Below are positions 48,780 to 57,842 of a stretch of 64,000 nt of DNA, piece by piece. The position numbers and the translations under genes are program-made. The stretch's first letter is position 1; every line of letters begins with the position of its first letter. Below the pieces are notes generated by a model. It was not told the DNA's origin. It was given only the letters and a program-made list of their open reading frames with translations, and made no database searches. This DNA is from an uncultured Parabacteroides sp. (GTDB lineage Bacteria > Bacteroidota > Bacteroidia > Bacteroidales > Tannerellaceae): positions 62,001 to 126,000 of the forward strand of contig CAJTMR010000002.1 in the NCBI GenBank assembly GCA_910577325.1, written 5' to 3'.

Positions 48780-49226
48780 ATGGCTCTGAAGTACAAATTG
48801 GTTCAGAAAAGAAATTTAGGTAAGGATCAGGAAGAAAATCCTGAAAAGGTGTATGCGCAGATGGTCAGTGGCGACTTGGTGACGTTTGAAGAACTGATTG
48901 AAGAAGTCGGTGACAGCACCGTTGCCGGTAGTGCCGGTGTAAAAGCCGTATTGGATCGTCTGAATGTTGTTTTGGGACGTCACTTGCGTAACGGGCGTCG
49001 TGTGAATGTGGGCGAATTGGGAACTTTCCGTCTGAATTTCGGATCGCAGGGTGTAGTCGGTTCCGGTGATTTTAGTACGGGGCTGATCCGTGAGCCTCGT
49101 GTACGTTTCCTCCCGGGTAAGGCGTTACGCACCATGAAAAGCCGTACAAGTTTCGAACGGGTCGTGATGGAAACGAATGGGGGTGCTCCCGGCGGGGGAG
49201 AGGAAGAGAGACCGGGAGAACTTTAG
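48780..49226 (+). CDS. HU/DNABII-family DNA-binding protein
   Basis: 148-aa member of the larger Bacteroidetes HU-like group. The DNABII fold shows in EELIEEVGDSTVAGSAGVKAVLDRLNVVLGRHL, NGRRVNVGELGTFRLNFG and REPRVRFLPGKALRTMKS. It lacks the RNP tip of classical HU and has a Gly/Glu-rich C-terminal tail. Proteins of this group are often followed by a small membrane protein and a cell-wall hydrolase, as here. Confidence 0.9.
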   Translation: MALKYKLVQKRNLGKDQEENPEKVYAQMVSGDLVTFEELIEEVGDSTVAGSAGVKAVLDRLNVVLGRHLRNGRRVNVGELGTFRLNFGSQGVVGSGDFSTGLIREPRVRFLPGKALRTMKSRTSFERVVMETNGGAPGGGEEERPGEL

Positions 49227-49266
49227 AATTGACAATTGGTAAATCATAAATCTCAAATCATAAATC

Positions 49267-49464
49267 ATGAAGAGGTTGACGGTTCAGTTGACAATGGCAG
49301 TCCTGCTCACAATGAGCGGGATTGTTCTTCTCTTCTGCGGATTCTGGATCGATCCGCGAGGAGAGGTGGATAACAGCGTGTTGGTGGCTTTCGGGGAGAT
49401 CAGCACGTTTGCGGGGGCGCTTTTCGGGGTGGACTACTCTTATAAATTGAAAATCAGGAATTAA
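49267..49464 (+). CDS. Small membrane protein, holin-like
   Basis: 65 aa with two hydrophobic helices (LTMAVLLTMSGIVLLFCGFWI and VLVAFGEISTFAGALFGV) and a short basic tail (YKLKIRN). Not recognised by name. Size, topology and position before a peptidoglycan hydrolase are holin-like; this is inference. Confidence 0.65.
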   Translation: MKRLTVQLTMAVLLTMSGIVLLFCGFWIDPRGEVDNSVLVAFGEISTFAGALFGVDYSYKLKIRN

Positions 49465-49474
49465 GAACTTAAAA

Positions 49475-50326
49475 ATGGGGATTAAAAAAATGAGAGATGA
49501 GAGGTTGAGCGAACATTTCAGGTTGGAAGAAATGTGTTATAGCAGGGCCGGGGTGGAAAAGGGAATTGGCAATATACCGGGACAAGAGGTTCTTGCGGCG
49601 TTGAAGTACCTGGTTACCGGGTTGTTGGAGCCGTTGCGGAAATTGTATGGCAAGCCGGTCGGGGTGACAAGCGGGTATCGTAGCGAAGAGGTCAACCGGC
49701 TGGTGGGAGGTGTGCCCGGCAGCCAGCATACAAAAGGGGAGGCTGCCGATTGTTATGTGCCTGACGCGGCTGAACTGTTGGCTGTCCTACGGCAGTCAGG
49801 GCTTGAGTTCGATCAGGCGATCCTTTACCGGAAACGGAATTTCCTCCATTTGTCGCTAAAGAAAACCGGTAAAAACAGGATGCAGGTGCTTTTACGTCTT
49901 TTAGTACTGGCTTTCCTGTTGTCGGGATGCGGCTTGAACAGGCAGAATCATCGGCAGGAATCGGTTGTTTGTTTGGACAGTCTCCGTTGGTCTGACAGGG
50001 AGATAAGGGAACTGAAAAAGGATATCCGCTTGGTCGATACGGTTGCTTGGAATTTGCAGCAGGTTGTTTATTTCGCCCCTGACAGTTCCGGTAAACAATA
50101 TCCAGAATCTATTACCACGTTGCAGATGGATCGCAGCCGACGGCTTGCCGATACCGGAAAGATTGTGACATGCCGGCAAGCGGACTATACCAGCCGGCAT
50201 ACGGAGGAAACACTTGCTCGGGCGGAGATCCGCCGGGCAACCCGTTCACCGGGCTGTTTTTTCTGCGGGATTGCCCTTTTATTCCTCTTGATTTTCTTTC
50301 TATATAAAAGATTGAAGCCTGGATAA
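49475..50326 (+). CDS. M15 peptidase fused to a lipoprotein/spanin-like tail
   Basis: 283 aa in two parts. Residues 1-135: peptidase M15 (D-Ala-D-Ala carboxypeptidase/endolysin type) with VTSGYRSEEVNRLVGG, GSQHTKGEAADC (zinc His and Asp) and FLHLSLKK near the end. Residue 136 is a Met at 49880 that starts MQVLLRLLVLAFLLSGCGLN, a clean lipoprotein signal, followed by a helical region and a C-terminal membrane helix (FFCGIALLFLLIFFLYKR). So it is either a fusion or two products from nested starts. With the preceding gene it looks like a phage-type lysis set. Confidence 0.8.
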   Translation: MGIKKMRDERLSEHFRLEEMCYSRAGVEKGIGNIPGQEVLAALKYLVTGLLEPLRKLYGKPVGVTSGYRSEEVNRLVGGVPGSQHTKGEAADCYVPDAAELLAVLRQSGLEFDQAILYRKRNFLHLSLKKTGKNRMQVLLRLLVLAFLLSGCGLNRQNHRQESVVCLDSLRWSDREIRELKKDIRLVDTVAWNLQQVVYFAPDSSGKQYPESITTLQMDRSRRLADTGKIVTCRQADYTSRHTEETLARAEIRRATRSPGCFFCGIALLFLLIFFLYKRLKPG

Positions 50327-50371
50327 TACAATAAAAAGGCATTTCTCTCCGTATAAATCCGTATAAAATAG

Positions 50372-50379
50372 TAATTTTG
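50372..50379 (+). promoter_or_regulatory. -7 box for the gliding-domain gene
   Basis: TAATTTTG matches TAnnTTTG, 16 nt before the ATG at 50395. A short tandem unit, CCGTATAAA, lies just upstream at 50349-50368. Confidence 0.5.
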
Positions 50380-50394
50380 TAAACTAATTAGGTT

Positions 50395-51750
50395 ATGTAT
50401 ATGCTAAGAACGGAAATTAGGAAACTGGGAGGATTGATTTGTTTCTTGTTTGTGGTGTTGGCCATTCAGGCACAGCAATATACGGTGACAGGAGGAAACG
50501 GAACCCCTTATTTGTTGGAAAATCGAGGGAATCGCATACGGGTTTATCTGGTGTATGGAATGGATAATGTGAAGATTAGCTATATCTCTTCGTCTGCTAA
50601 CCATCAATGGTATCGGTATAAGCAAAAAGCATTGGACCGGGAATCCGTTCCGTGTGAACAGAACGGGACGACATCTGTTATACGGAATATAGAGGATGGA
50701 ACCGGATATTATGTGGAGGATCCGGCTTCCGGCTTGAATGGTTGGTATGTGTGGATCATCGATTATAGCAAATACGCTTTTAATGTCGAGAGCATTACAG
50801 TCAAAGGTAATTGTGACGGCTTTTGGCTGGAAGGCTCTCCGGCTGTCCCGGCTATGTATTATTATACCCCGTCGGGAAGCCGGATGACGGTGAAGCGGGA
50901 GTTCGATGTCGTTTATCAAACATTGGAGTGGTCTGAAGACAACAAGTATTTTTCACCGAAGAATGTACAAAGATTACTGACGGGAGGACCTTATTCGGTA
51001 AGGATAAACGATAACGGAACAATGCCGTTATGCGATACGGAAGTCACGCTTTCCGGTGATCAGTTTGCGAAGCATTTCGGAGTGGGGAAATCGATCACTT
51101 CGGATACCTATCAGGCGGTGGCTGTCGAAGTGCATGTCGATACGACATTCATAATGGATAATGCGGAGAATATGACAGCGGGAGACGGAGAATATCTTTC
51201 CGCTCCGGTAACGGTCACTTTCCGGGCGCATGCCAATGATCCGGTAGCCGCTTTGTATACCTGGAAGATATATAGGAGCGATGTGGAGAACGGGGCCGGG
51301 AATCCGCTGGTGGAGTACAGGGATGAAGAGGTCGATTATACATTTACGGAGAAAGGGGATTATACGGCGGTCGCCACTGTCAACAACGCGACGGGAGAAT
51401 GTGAAGCCGTTTCCAATTCCATTGAAATCAGGATTGCCGAATCGGACTTGCAAATCCCGAACGCTTTCTCGCCCGGTACGACACCCGGCATCAATGATGA
51501 GTTTCGTGTCGCCTACAAATCGCTTGTGACCTATAAGTGCTGGATATTTAACCGGTGGGGGGTACAGATGTACCATTCTACTAATCCGGGCGAAGGGTGG
51601 GATGGCAAAAAAGGAGGAAAATATGTCGCTCCCGGCGTCTATTTTTATGTGATAGAAGCAGTGGGATCGGATGGTATTAAATATAATAAAAAAGGTTCTA
51701 TAAATATTCTTAGACCCAAGAAAATTGATGATGAAATTATTGAGCAGTAA
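50395..51750 (+). CDS. Secreted protein with gliding-motility (type B) C-terminal domain
   Basis: 451 aa. A signal peptide (LICFLFVVLAIQAQ) leads two beta-rich regions, a PKD-like segment (residues about 295-350, FTEKGDYTAVATVNNATGECEA) and the CHU_C-type C-terminus: IPNAFSPGTTPGINDEFRV, CWIFNRWGVQMYHS, GWDGKKGGKYVAPGVYFYVIEA. That ending is a type 9 secretion type-B sorting domain in gliding species; whether the host has this system is not shown by the window. A second, later ATG (50401) is possible. It overlaps the next gene by 26 nt. Confidence 0.87.
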   Translation: MYMLRTEIRKLGGLICFLFVVLAIQAQQYTVTGGNGTPYLLENRGNRIRVYLVYGMDNVKISYISSSANHQWYRYKQKALDRESVPCEQNGTTSVIRNIEDGTGYYVEDPASGLNGWYVWIIDYSKYAFNVESITVKGNCDGFWLEGSPAVPAMYYYTPSGSRMTVKREFDVVYQTLEWSEDNKYFSPKNVQRLLTGGPYSVRINDNGTMPLCDTEVTLSGDQFAKHFGVGKSITSDTYQAVAVEVHVDTTFIMDNAENMTAGDGEYLSAPVTVTFRAHANDPVAALYTWKIYRSDVENGAGNPLVEYRDEEVDYTFTEKGDYTAVATVNNATGECEAVSNSIEIRIAESDLQIPNAFSPGTTPGINDEFRVAYKSLVTYKCWIFNRWGVQMYHSTNPGEGWDGKKGGKYVAPGVYFYVIEAVGSDGIKYNKKGSINILRPKKIDDEIIEQ

Positions 51751-52705
51751 CAGTGTAGCCGGTTTTGTGGTGGGAAGTGCAGTGTGTCTGACCGCCTGCC
51801 TCTATATCGGTTCGAGTGATTCGGAGAAAGTGAAAGACCAGCGTCCGGTCGTTTCATCGGTGACTATGTCGCCGGATATTCCTTCTTCCGCCTCTTTTTG
51901 CGGAAAGGATATTGATTTGACACGTTATAATATGCATGAAGGTTTTGATCGGGAATTGAGTAGTTTTACCTATTTCCATTCTACCACCATGCTGCTGATC
52001 AAGCGGGCAAACCGTTATTTTCCGATAATCGAACCGATCCTGAAAGCCAACGGCATTCCGGACGACTTCAAGTATCTGGCGGTGATCGAGAGCCATCTTG
52101 ATCCGCGTGTCTCATCGCCTGCGAGAGCAGTGGGAACCTGGCAATTGTTGGAAGGTACGGCCCGTCAGTACGGGTTGACGATAACGCCTACGGTTGACGA
52201 GCGTTGCGATGTGGCAAAGGCAACCGTAGCAGCTTGCCGTTATCTGAAAGCTGCCTATCAAAAATATGGAGACTGGGCGGTGGTCGCATCCTCCTATAAC
52301 GCCGGTATGGGGCGCATTTCCGGGGAACTTGTCAAGCAGGATGCGGACAGTTCGTTCGATCTTTGGCTGGTGGAAGAGACGACACGTTATGTCTACCGTA
52401 TCATGGCGATCAAGCAGATATTTGAAGCCCCCTATAAATATGGGTTCGTGCTGAGGGCACAGGATTTGTATAAGCCGATCGCCTGCGAGGACGTTTCCGT
52501 TTCGGCGGATATTCAGGATTTGTCCGGTTTCGCCAAGAAGAATGGCGTCACCTATGCCGATCTGAAACGTTTCAATCCCTGGTTGCGCGATCGTAAATTG
52601 TTGACAGAGGGAAAAACATATACGGTCCGGATTCCGAAAGAATCTGACATGTATTATAAAACGCCTAACACCTATGTGCATAATCCGGCTTGGGTGGTGA
52701 AATAA
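51725..52705 (+). CDS. Lytic murein transglycosylase with LysM
   Basis: 326 aa, MltD-like. A signal/anchor segment (VAGFVVGSAVCLTACLYIG), then the SLT domain: FKYLAVIESHLDPRVSSPARAVGTWQLLEGTARQYG (catalytic Glu in IESHLDP), ASSYNAGMGRI, TRYVYRIMAIKQIF. A single degenerate LysM-like end follows (DLSGFAKKNGVTYADLKRFNPWLRDRKLLTEGKTYTVRIP). It cleaves peptidoglycan glycan strands in the periplasm. It overlaps the preceding gene and the uvrA gene follows within 11 nt. Confidence 0.92.
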   Translation: MMMKLLSSNSVAGFVVGSAVCLTACLYIGSSDSEKVKDQRPVVSSVTMSPDIPSSASFCGKDIDLTRYNMHEGFDRELSSFTYFHSTTMLLIKRANRYFPIIEPILKANGIPDDFKYLAVIESHLDPRVSSPARAVGTWQLLEGTARQYGLTITPTVDERCDVAKATVAACRYLKAAYQKYGDWAVVASSYNAGMGRISGELVKQDADSSFDLWLVEETTRYVYRIMAIKQIFEAPYKYGFVLRAQDLYKPIACEDVSVSADIQDLSGFAKKNGVTYADLKRFNPWLRDRKLLTEGKTYTVRIPKESDMYYKTPNTYVHNPAWVVK

Positions 52706-52716
52706 GAAAACTGAAA

Positions 52717-55569
52717 ATGATGAAGGATAAGAATGCATTGGAAGGCGGCCGCATTTCCGTTTTAGGCGCCCGTGTCCATAATTTGAAGAATATAGATGTC
52801 GACATACCTCGTAACAAGCTTTCCGTGATTACCGGTATGAGCGGTAGCGGCAAATCGTCTTTGGCTTTCGATACGATTTTTGCGGAGGGGCAACGCCGTT
52901 ATGTGGAGACTTTCTCCGCTTATGCGCGTAACTTCTTAGGGAATATGGAACGACCGGATGTGGATAAGATCACCGGCCTGAGTCCTGTTATCTCGATTGA
53001 GCAGAAGACAACGAACAAGAATCCGAGATCCACGGTGGGGACGACTACCGAGATTTATGACTTTTTCCGTCTGCTTTATGCAAGGGCGGGAGAGGCTTAT
53101 TCGTTCCTGAGCGACGAGAAGATGGTGAAATACACCGAAGAACAGACGTTGGAACTGATTATGAACCAGTATAAGGGGAAGAAGACTTATCTGCTTGCCC
53201 CGCTTGTTCGTAACCGTAAAGGACATTACAAGGAACTTTTCGAGCAGATGCGGAAGAAAGGCTATCTGAATGTCCGGGTGGACGGTGAGATGAAGGAGAT
53301 ATTTCACGGTATGAAGCTCGACCGGTATAAGATGCACAGTATCGAGGTCGTGATCGATAAGCTGGTCGTTTCGGAATCGGACGAACGCCGTTTGAAAGAA
53401 AGCTTGCGCATCGCTATGAAGCAGGGCGACGGATTGGTGCTCGTGCTGGATGCCGAGACAGATGAAGTGCGCCATTTCAGCCGTCGGTTGATGGACCCCG
53501 TGACGGGGTTGTCTTACAGCGAACCGGCTCCCCATAATTTCTCGTTCAATTCTCCGCAGGGCGCTTGCCCGAAATGTAAAGGATTGGGACAGGTCAATCT
53601 GTTGGACATGAACAAGATCGTACCCGATGCGTCGCTCAGTATCTACCGCGGCGGTATCGTGGCGTTGGGGAAATATAAAAATTCCTTGATATTCTGGCAG
53701 ATCGAAGCTATTTGTGAGAAATATGGCGTAACGCTGAAAACCCCGATCAAAGACATTCCGGAGGAAGCGGTCGATGAGATCATGAACGGGACGGATGAGC
53801 GCCTGCAGATTAAAAACGATTCGCTGGGTGCATCCAATTATTTCCTGTCGTATGAAGGAGTTGCCAAATATATCCTGATGCAACAGGAGAGCGAGGCTTC
53901 CGCTTCCGCTCAGAAATGGGCGGGGCAGTTTATACGGATGGCAACCTGTCCGGAATGTAACGGGCAGCGGTTGAATAAGGAAGCGTTGCATTATAAGATA
54001 GCCGGAAAGAATATAGCCGAACTTTCGGCAATGGACATTTCCGAATTGTATGAGTGGCTGGATGGTGTCGAGGACCGGCTGAATCCCAAGCAGCGGCAGA
54101 TCGCTGTCGAAATCTTGAAGGAGATCCGTTCACGTCTGAAATTCCTGCTGGATGTCGGATTGGATTACCTTGCGTTGAACCGCGCTTCGGCGACATTGTC
54201 GGGAGGCGAGAGCCAGCGCATCCGTTTGGCGACTCAGATCGGTAGCCAACTGGTCAATGTGCTTTATATCTTAGATGAACCGAGCATCGGATTGCATCAG
54301 CGCGATAACGTTCGTTTGATCAACTCGTTGAAGGAGCTGCGCGATACGGGTAATTCTGTTGTCGTGGTCGAACATGACAAGGATATGATGCTGAATGCGG
54401 ACTATGTGGTCGATATGGGACCGAAGGCCGGCCGTCTGGGGGGAGAGGTGGTCTTTGCCGGAACTCCCGGCGAGATGTTGAAGGCTGGCACGCTTACTTC
54501 GGCCTACCTGAACGGAAAGACGGAAATTGCCGTTCCGGAAGAGCGGCGGAAAGGAAACGGACAGTTCATCACGATAAAAGGGGCGAGTGGGAATAATCTG
54601 CGGAATGTGGATGTCTCGTTCCCGTTGGGTACGCTGATCTGTGTCACGGGCGTATCCGGCAGCGGGAAGTCTTCTTTGATCAACCGGACCTTGCAGCCGA
54701 TTCTCAGCCAGCATTTCTATCGTTCCTTGGAAGATCCGTTGCCTTACAAGTCGATCGAGGGGATAGACAATGTCGATAAGATCGTCAATGTGGACCAGTC
54801 GCCGATCGGACGTTCGCCGAGAAGCAATCCGGCTACTTATACCGGAGTCTTTTCGGATATCCGTAATCTGTTTGTGGATCTGCCTGAATCGAAAGTGCGT
54901 GGCTACAAACCCGGACGTTTTTCGTTCAACGTCTCCGGCGGGCGTTGCGAGACGTGCAAGGGGAACGGATACAAGACGATCGAGATGAATTTTTTGCCGG
55001 ATGTGCTGGTTCCCTGTGAAGAATGTCATGGTAAGCGGTACAATCGGGAAACGTTGGAAGTCCGCTTCCGCGGGAAATCCATTGCTGACATTTTGGATAT
55101 GACGATCAATATGGCGGTGGAGTTTTTCGAGAATATTCCGTCGATCCTGTCCAAGGTGAAGGTCTTGCAGGATGTCGGCTTAGGTTATATCAAGCTGGGA
55201 CAACCTTCCACGACCCTTTCCGGCGGTGAAAGCCAGCGTGTCAAACTGGCAACCGAACTGGCGAAGAAAGATACGGGCAAGACGCTTTATGTATTGGACG
55301 AGCCGACGACCGGTCTTCATTTCGAAGACATACGGGTCCTGCTGGGTGTTCTGAACAAGCTGGTGGATAAAGGTAATACGATCATCGTTATCGAACATAA
55401 CCTCGATGTCATCAAGTGTGCCGACTATCTGATCGATATGGGGCCCGAAGGCGGACGTAACGGCGGGCAGGTCCTTTTTACCGGAACTCCCGAAGAAATG
55501 GTAAAAGCGAAAACGAAGAGCTATACGGCTCCATTTTTGAAAGACGAATTAAAAAACGACAAGAAATGA
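52717..55569 (+). CDS. uvrA: Excinuclease ABC subunit A
   Basis: 950 aa, damage-recognition ATPase of nucleotide excision repair. Two ABC modules: GMSGSGKSSLAFDT and GVSGSGKSSLINRT (Walker A), LSGGESQRIRLATQ and LSGGESQRVKLATE (signatures). Zinc fingers CPKCKGLG...CPECNGQ and CETCKGNG...CEECHGK are intact. I chose ATG 52717 (MMKDKNALEGG); upstream in-frame codons to 52690 lie within the transglycosylase gene. Organised as an operon with the genes before and after; the downstream small gene overlaps its stop by 4 nt. Confidence 0.97.
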   Translation: MMKDKNALEGGRISVLGARVHNLKNIDVDIPRNKLSVITGMSGSGKSSLAFDTIFAEGQRRYVETFSAYARNFLGNMERPDVDKITGLSPVISIEQKTTNKNPRSTVGTTTEIYDFFRLLYARAGEAYSFLSDEKMVKYTEEQTLELIMNQYKGKKTYLLAPLVRNRKGHYKELFEQMRKKGYLNVRVDGEMKEIFHGMKLDRYKMHSIEVVIDKLVVSESDERRLKESLRIAMKQGDGLVLVLDAETDEVRHFSRRLMDPVTGLSYSEPAPHNFSFNSPQGACPKCKGLGQVNLLDMNKIVPDASLSIYRGGIVALGKYKNSLIFWQIEAICEKYGVTLKTPIKDIPEEAVDEIMNGTDERLQIKNDSLGASNYFLSYEGVAKYILMQQESEASASAQKWAGQFIRMATCPECNGQRLNKEALHYKIAGKNIAELSAMDISELYEWLDGVEDRLNPKQRQIAVEILKEIRSRLKFLLDVGLDYLALNRASATLSGGESQRIRLATQIGSQLVNVLYILDEPSIGLHQRDNVRLINSLKELRDTGNSVVVVEHDKDMMLNADYVVDMGPKAGRLGGEVVFAGTPGEMLKAGTLTSAYLNGKTEIAVPEERRKGNGQFITIKGASGNNLRNVDVSFPLGTLICVTGVSGSGKSSLINRTLQPILSQHFYRSLEDPLPYKSIEGIDNVDKIVNVDQSPIGRSPRSNPATYTGVFSDIRNLFVDLPESKVRGYKPGRFSFNVSGGRCETCKGNGYKTIEMNFLPDVLVPCEECHGKRYNRETLEVRFRGKSIADILDMTINMAVEFFENIPSILSKVKVLQDVGLGYIKLGQPSTTLSGGESQRVKLATELAKKDTGKTLYVLDEPTTGLHFEDIRVLLGVLNKLVDKGNTIIVIEHNLDVIKCADYLIDMGPEGGRNGGQVLFTGTPEEMVKAKTKSYTAPFLKDELKNDKK

Positions 55570-55784
55570 AGAATCCTATTCAGATGATTAAACAATGCGT
55601 GGAGAAGGAGGAGCCTTACTTCCTGTTGCGCGGACAGGATTTATGTGCGTTGAAGGCCATCGAAACCTACTATGAGGAGGTGAAGAAGCACGTGAAAGAT
55701 CCTTACTTTATTGAAGAGATCGAAGAGATAATGAAAGATTTCCGGGCTTTCCGGGAAGAACAGAAAACCCATATACCGGATTAA
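55566..55784 (+). CDS. Small protein after uvrA, 72 aa
   Basis: Not recognised by name. Acidic-basic helical protein (MKNPIQMIKQCVEKEEPYFLLRGQDLCALKAIETYYEEV at the start; KDPYFIEEIEEIMKDFRAFREEQK later). No signal or membrane segment. The ATG overlaps the uvrA stop (ATGA) and the next gene starts 3 nt after its stop, so it is translated with both. The composition and tight coupling support it as real. Confidence 0.75.
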   Translation: MKNPIQMIKQCVEKEEPYFLLRGQDLCALKAIETYYEEVKKHVKDPYFIEEIEEIMKDFRAFREEQKTHIPD

Positions 55785-55787
55785 AAG

Positions 55788-56390
55788 ATGGCGGACGACA
55801 GCTACAAAACCATTAAGCAGGTAGCCGAAGGGTACTATACGGAGAAGCGCAGCCGTTTTATCTCGTATGCGGTTCCGGTGTGTACGGTGGAAGAGGTGAA
55901 AGAGCAACTGGACAAATACCGTAAACAATATTACGACGCCCGCCATGTCTGCTGGGCCTATATGTTAGGGTCTGATCGCCTTACTTTCCGTGCGAACGAT
56001 GACGGCGAGCCGTCTTCCACAGCGGGCAAACCGATCCTGGGACAAATCAACTCGAACGGGCTGACGGATATCCTGATCGTCGTGGTCCGCTATTTCGGCG
56101 GAATCGAGTTGGGAACGAGCGGCTTGATTGTCGCTTACCGGACAGCCGCCGCTGAAGCGATAGCCGCTGCCGAGGTAGAAGAGCGCACTGTTGATGAAGA
56201 TATCACCATTGCATTCGAATACCCTTATTTGAACGGAATCATGCGTATTGTCAAGGAAGAAAATCCGGCGATCGTCTCCCAAAAATTTGAAATGGATTGC
56301 GAAATGACCCTTCGTATCCGCAAAGGAGAGGCCGAACGGTTGAAAGCGCGCTTATTGAAGGTTGAGAGTGCTTATATCCCTGAAATTTGA
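55788..56390 (+). CDS. YigZ/IMPACT family protein
   Basis: 200 aa. The family's N-terminal domain shows EKRSRFISYAVPVCTVEEVKEQL and the core YDARHVCWAYMLG, FRANDDGEPSSTAGKPILGQI and VVVRYFGGIELGTSGLIVAYRTAA. The C-terminal ferredoxin-like domain (FEYPYLNGIMRIVKEE) is also present. YigZ proteins are of unclear role; their eukaryotic relative IMPACT regulates translation. Last of the uvrA transcript. Confidence 0.92.
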   Translation: MADDSYKTIKQVAEGYYTEKRSRFISYAVPVCTVEEVKEQLDKYRKQYYDARHVCWAYMLGSDRLTFRANDDGEPSSTAGKPILGQINSNGLTDILIVVVRYFGGIELGTSGLIVAYRTAAAEAIAAAEVEERTVDEDITIAFEYPYLNGIMRIVKEENPAIVSQKFEMDCEMTLRIRKGEAERLKARLLKVESAYIPEI

Positions 56391-56430
56391 TTTCTATGTA
56401 CATCATAGTGTTTAATTTAATTTAAACAGG

Positions 56431-56438
56431 TATATTTG
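56431..56438 (+). promoter_or_regulatory. -7 box for nhaA
   Basis: TATATTTG matches TAnnTTTG, 53 nt before the ATG at 56491. Confidence 0.5.
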
Positions 56439-56490
56439 TCGTGTGGGTCGTATTGTTCCACTATGCTTACGAATAAAAATTAAATGTGAT

Positions 56491-57840
56491 ATGGATAGGA
56501 CCATCAATGTTATCCTTAAACCGTTGCGTCGTTTCGCCATGCAGAAACCGAACGCAAGTATTTTATTGTTCATGGCTACGATTCTTGCCATGCTGTTTGC
56601 CAATTCCCCTTGGGCAGAGTCTTACCACAACATCCTGTTGTATCCGATCGATTTAAAGGTAGGAAATTTCACACCGTTTATGCATCATGGAGAAGCGATG
56701 TCGATGCTGGCCTTTGTGAATGATGCCTTGATGGCGGTTTTCTTTTTTGTGATCGGACTGGAGATCAAGCAAGAGATTCTGATCGGGGAACTGAGTTCGG
56801 TACGGAAAGCTTTGCTTCCGATTATTGCAGCCTGCGGCGGGATGATTGTTCCGGTATTATTCTATTTCCTGGTTTGCCCTTCGTCTCCCGAAGTACGGGG
56901 CGTGGCTATCCCGATGGCAACCGATATCGCTTTTGCACTGGCTGTTTTAGGTTTGTTGGGGAAACGGGTTCCGCTTAGCATGCGTATCTTCCTGACGGCA
57001 TTGGCGGTGGTGGACGATATCGGCGGTATCATTATTATTGCTTTGTTTTATAGTGGCGAGATTGCGTTCGAACCGCTTCTGGTCTCACTTGCTCTTTTGG
57101 CGTTGTTGTATGTGGGAGGAAGGATGAGAGTGAATAACATTGTCTTTTATTATGTAATCGGTTTCTTTGTGTGGATGCTGTTTCTTGAATCGGGTATTCA
57201 TCCGACGATAGCGGGTGTATTGGTCGCATTCACCGTTCCGGCCCGTCCGGTTGTCAAACTGGATGATTTCACCTGTGAAATGACCGGTTATCTGGATATG
57301 TTGGATTACACTGAAGTTCGTCATTCACGCAAGGCGGCGGTTCTTTCGCCGACACAGATTCAGGTACTCAACAATATCCATTCGTTGGCAGACAAAACCA
57401 TCAGTCCGTTGCAGAACATTGCCGACAAACTCCATCCGTTGGTCAATTATCTGATTCTGCCACTTTTCGCCTTTGTTAACGCGGGCGTTACTTTTGGGGA
57501 CATCGGGATCGGTTCGTTACCGGGAGTTCCGTTGGCGGTATTCCTCGGCCTGTTTGTCGGAAAGTCGCTGGGTATTTTCTTGTTTACCTATGTTTTTGTC
57601 CGTTTGCGTCTTGCTATGATGCCGGAGGGAGTGAGTAAACGGAACCTTTTCGGAGTGTCGATGTTGGGTGGTATCGGTTTTACTGTAGCTCTTTTTATCG
57701 CGAATCTCTCTTTTGCAGGGATGCCCGATATCGGAGCGGAATTGTTGAACCAAGCGAAATTGGGTGTATTTGCCGGTTCGTTTATTTCCGGTTTGTGCGG
57801 CTATTTGATATTAAAAAAAGTATTACCTGAAAAAGTATAA
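56491..57840 (+). CDS. nhaA: Na+/H+ antiporter NhaA
   Basis: 449 aa, twelve-helix inner-membrane antiporter that expels Na+ for H+. Motifs: ALMAVFFFVIGLEIKQEIL, ATDIAFALAVLGLLGKRVP (the helix IV TDIAFA crossing) and ALAVVDDIGGIIIIALFYS (the two Asp of the ion site in helix V). I chose ATG 56491 (MDRTINVILKPLRRF); an earlier in-frame start at 56443 would add 16 residues which overlap the -7 region. Followed 2 nt later by a Tat-exported reductase gene. Confidence 0.95.
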   Translation: MDRTINVILKPLRRFAMQKPNASILLFMATILAMLFANSPWAESYHNILLYPIDLKVGNFTPFMHHGEAMSMLAFVNDALMAVFFFVIGLEIKQEILIGELSSVRKALLPIIAACGGMIVPVLFYFLVCPSSPEVRGVAIPMATDIAFALAVLGLLGKRVPLSMRIFLTALAVVDDIGGIIIIALFYSGEIAFEPLLVSLALLALLYVGGRMRVNNIVFYYVIGFFVWMLFLESGIHPTIAGVLVAFTVPARPVVKLDDFTCEMTGYLDMLDYTEVRHSRKAAVLSPTQIQVLNNIHSLADKTISPLQNIADKLHPLVNYLILPLFAFVNAGVTFGDIGIGSLPGVPLAVFLGLFVGKSLGIFLFTYVFVRLRLAMMPEGVSKRNLFGVSMLGGIGFTVALFIANLSFAGMPDIGAELLNQAKLGVFAGSFISGLCGYLILKKVLPEKV

Positions 57841-57842
57841 AG

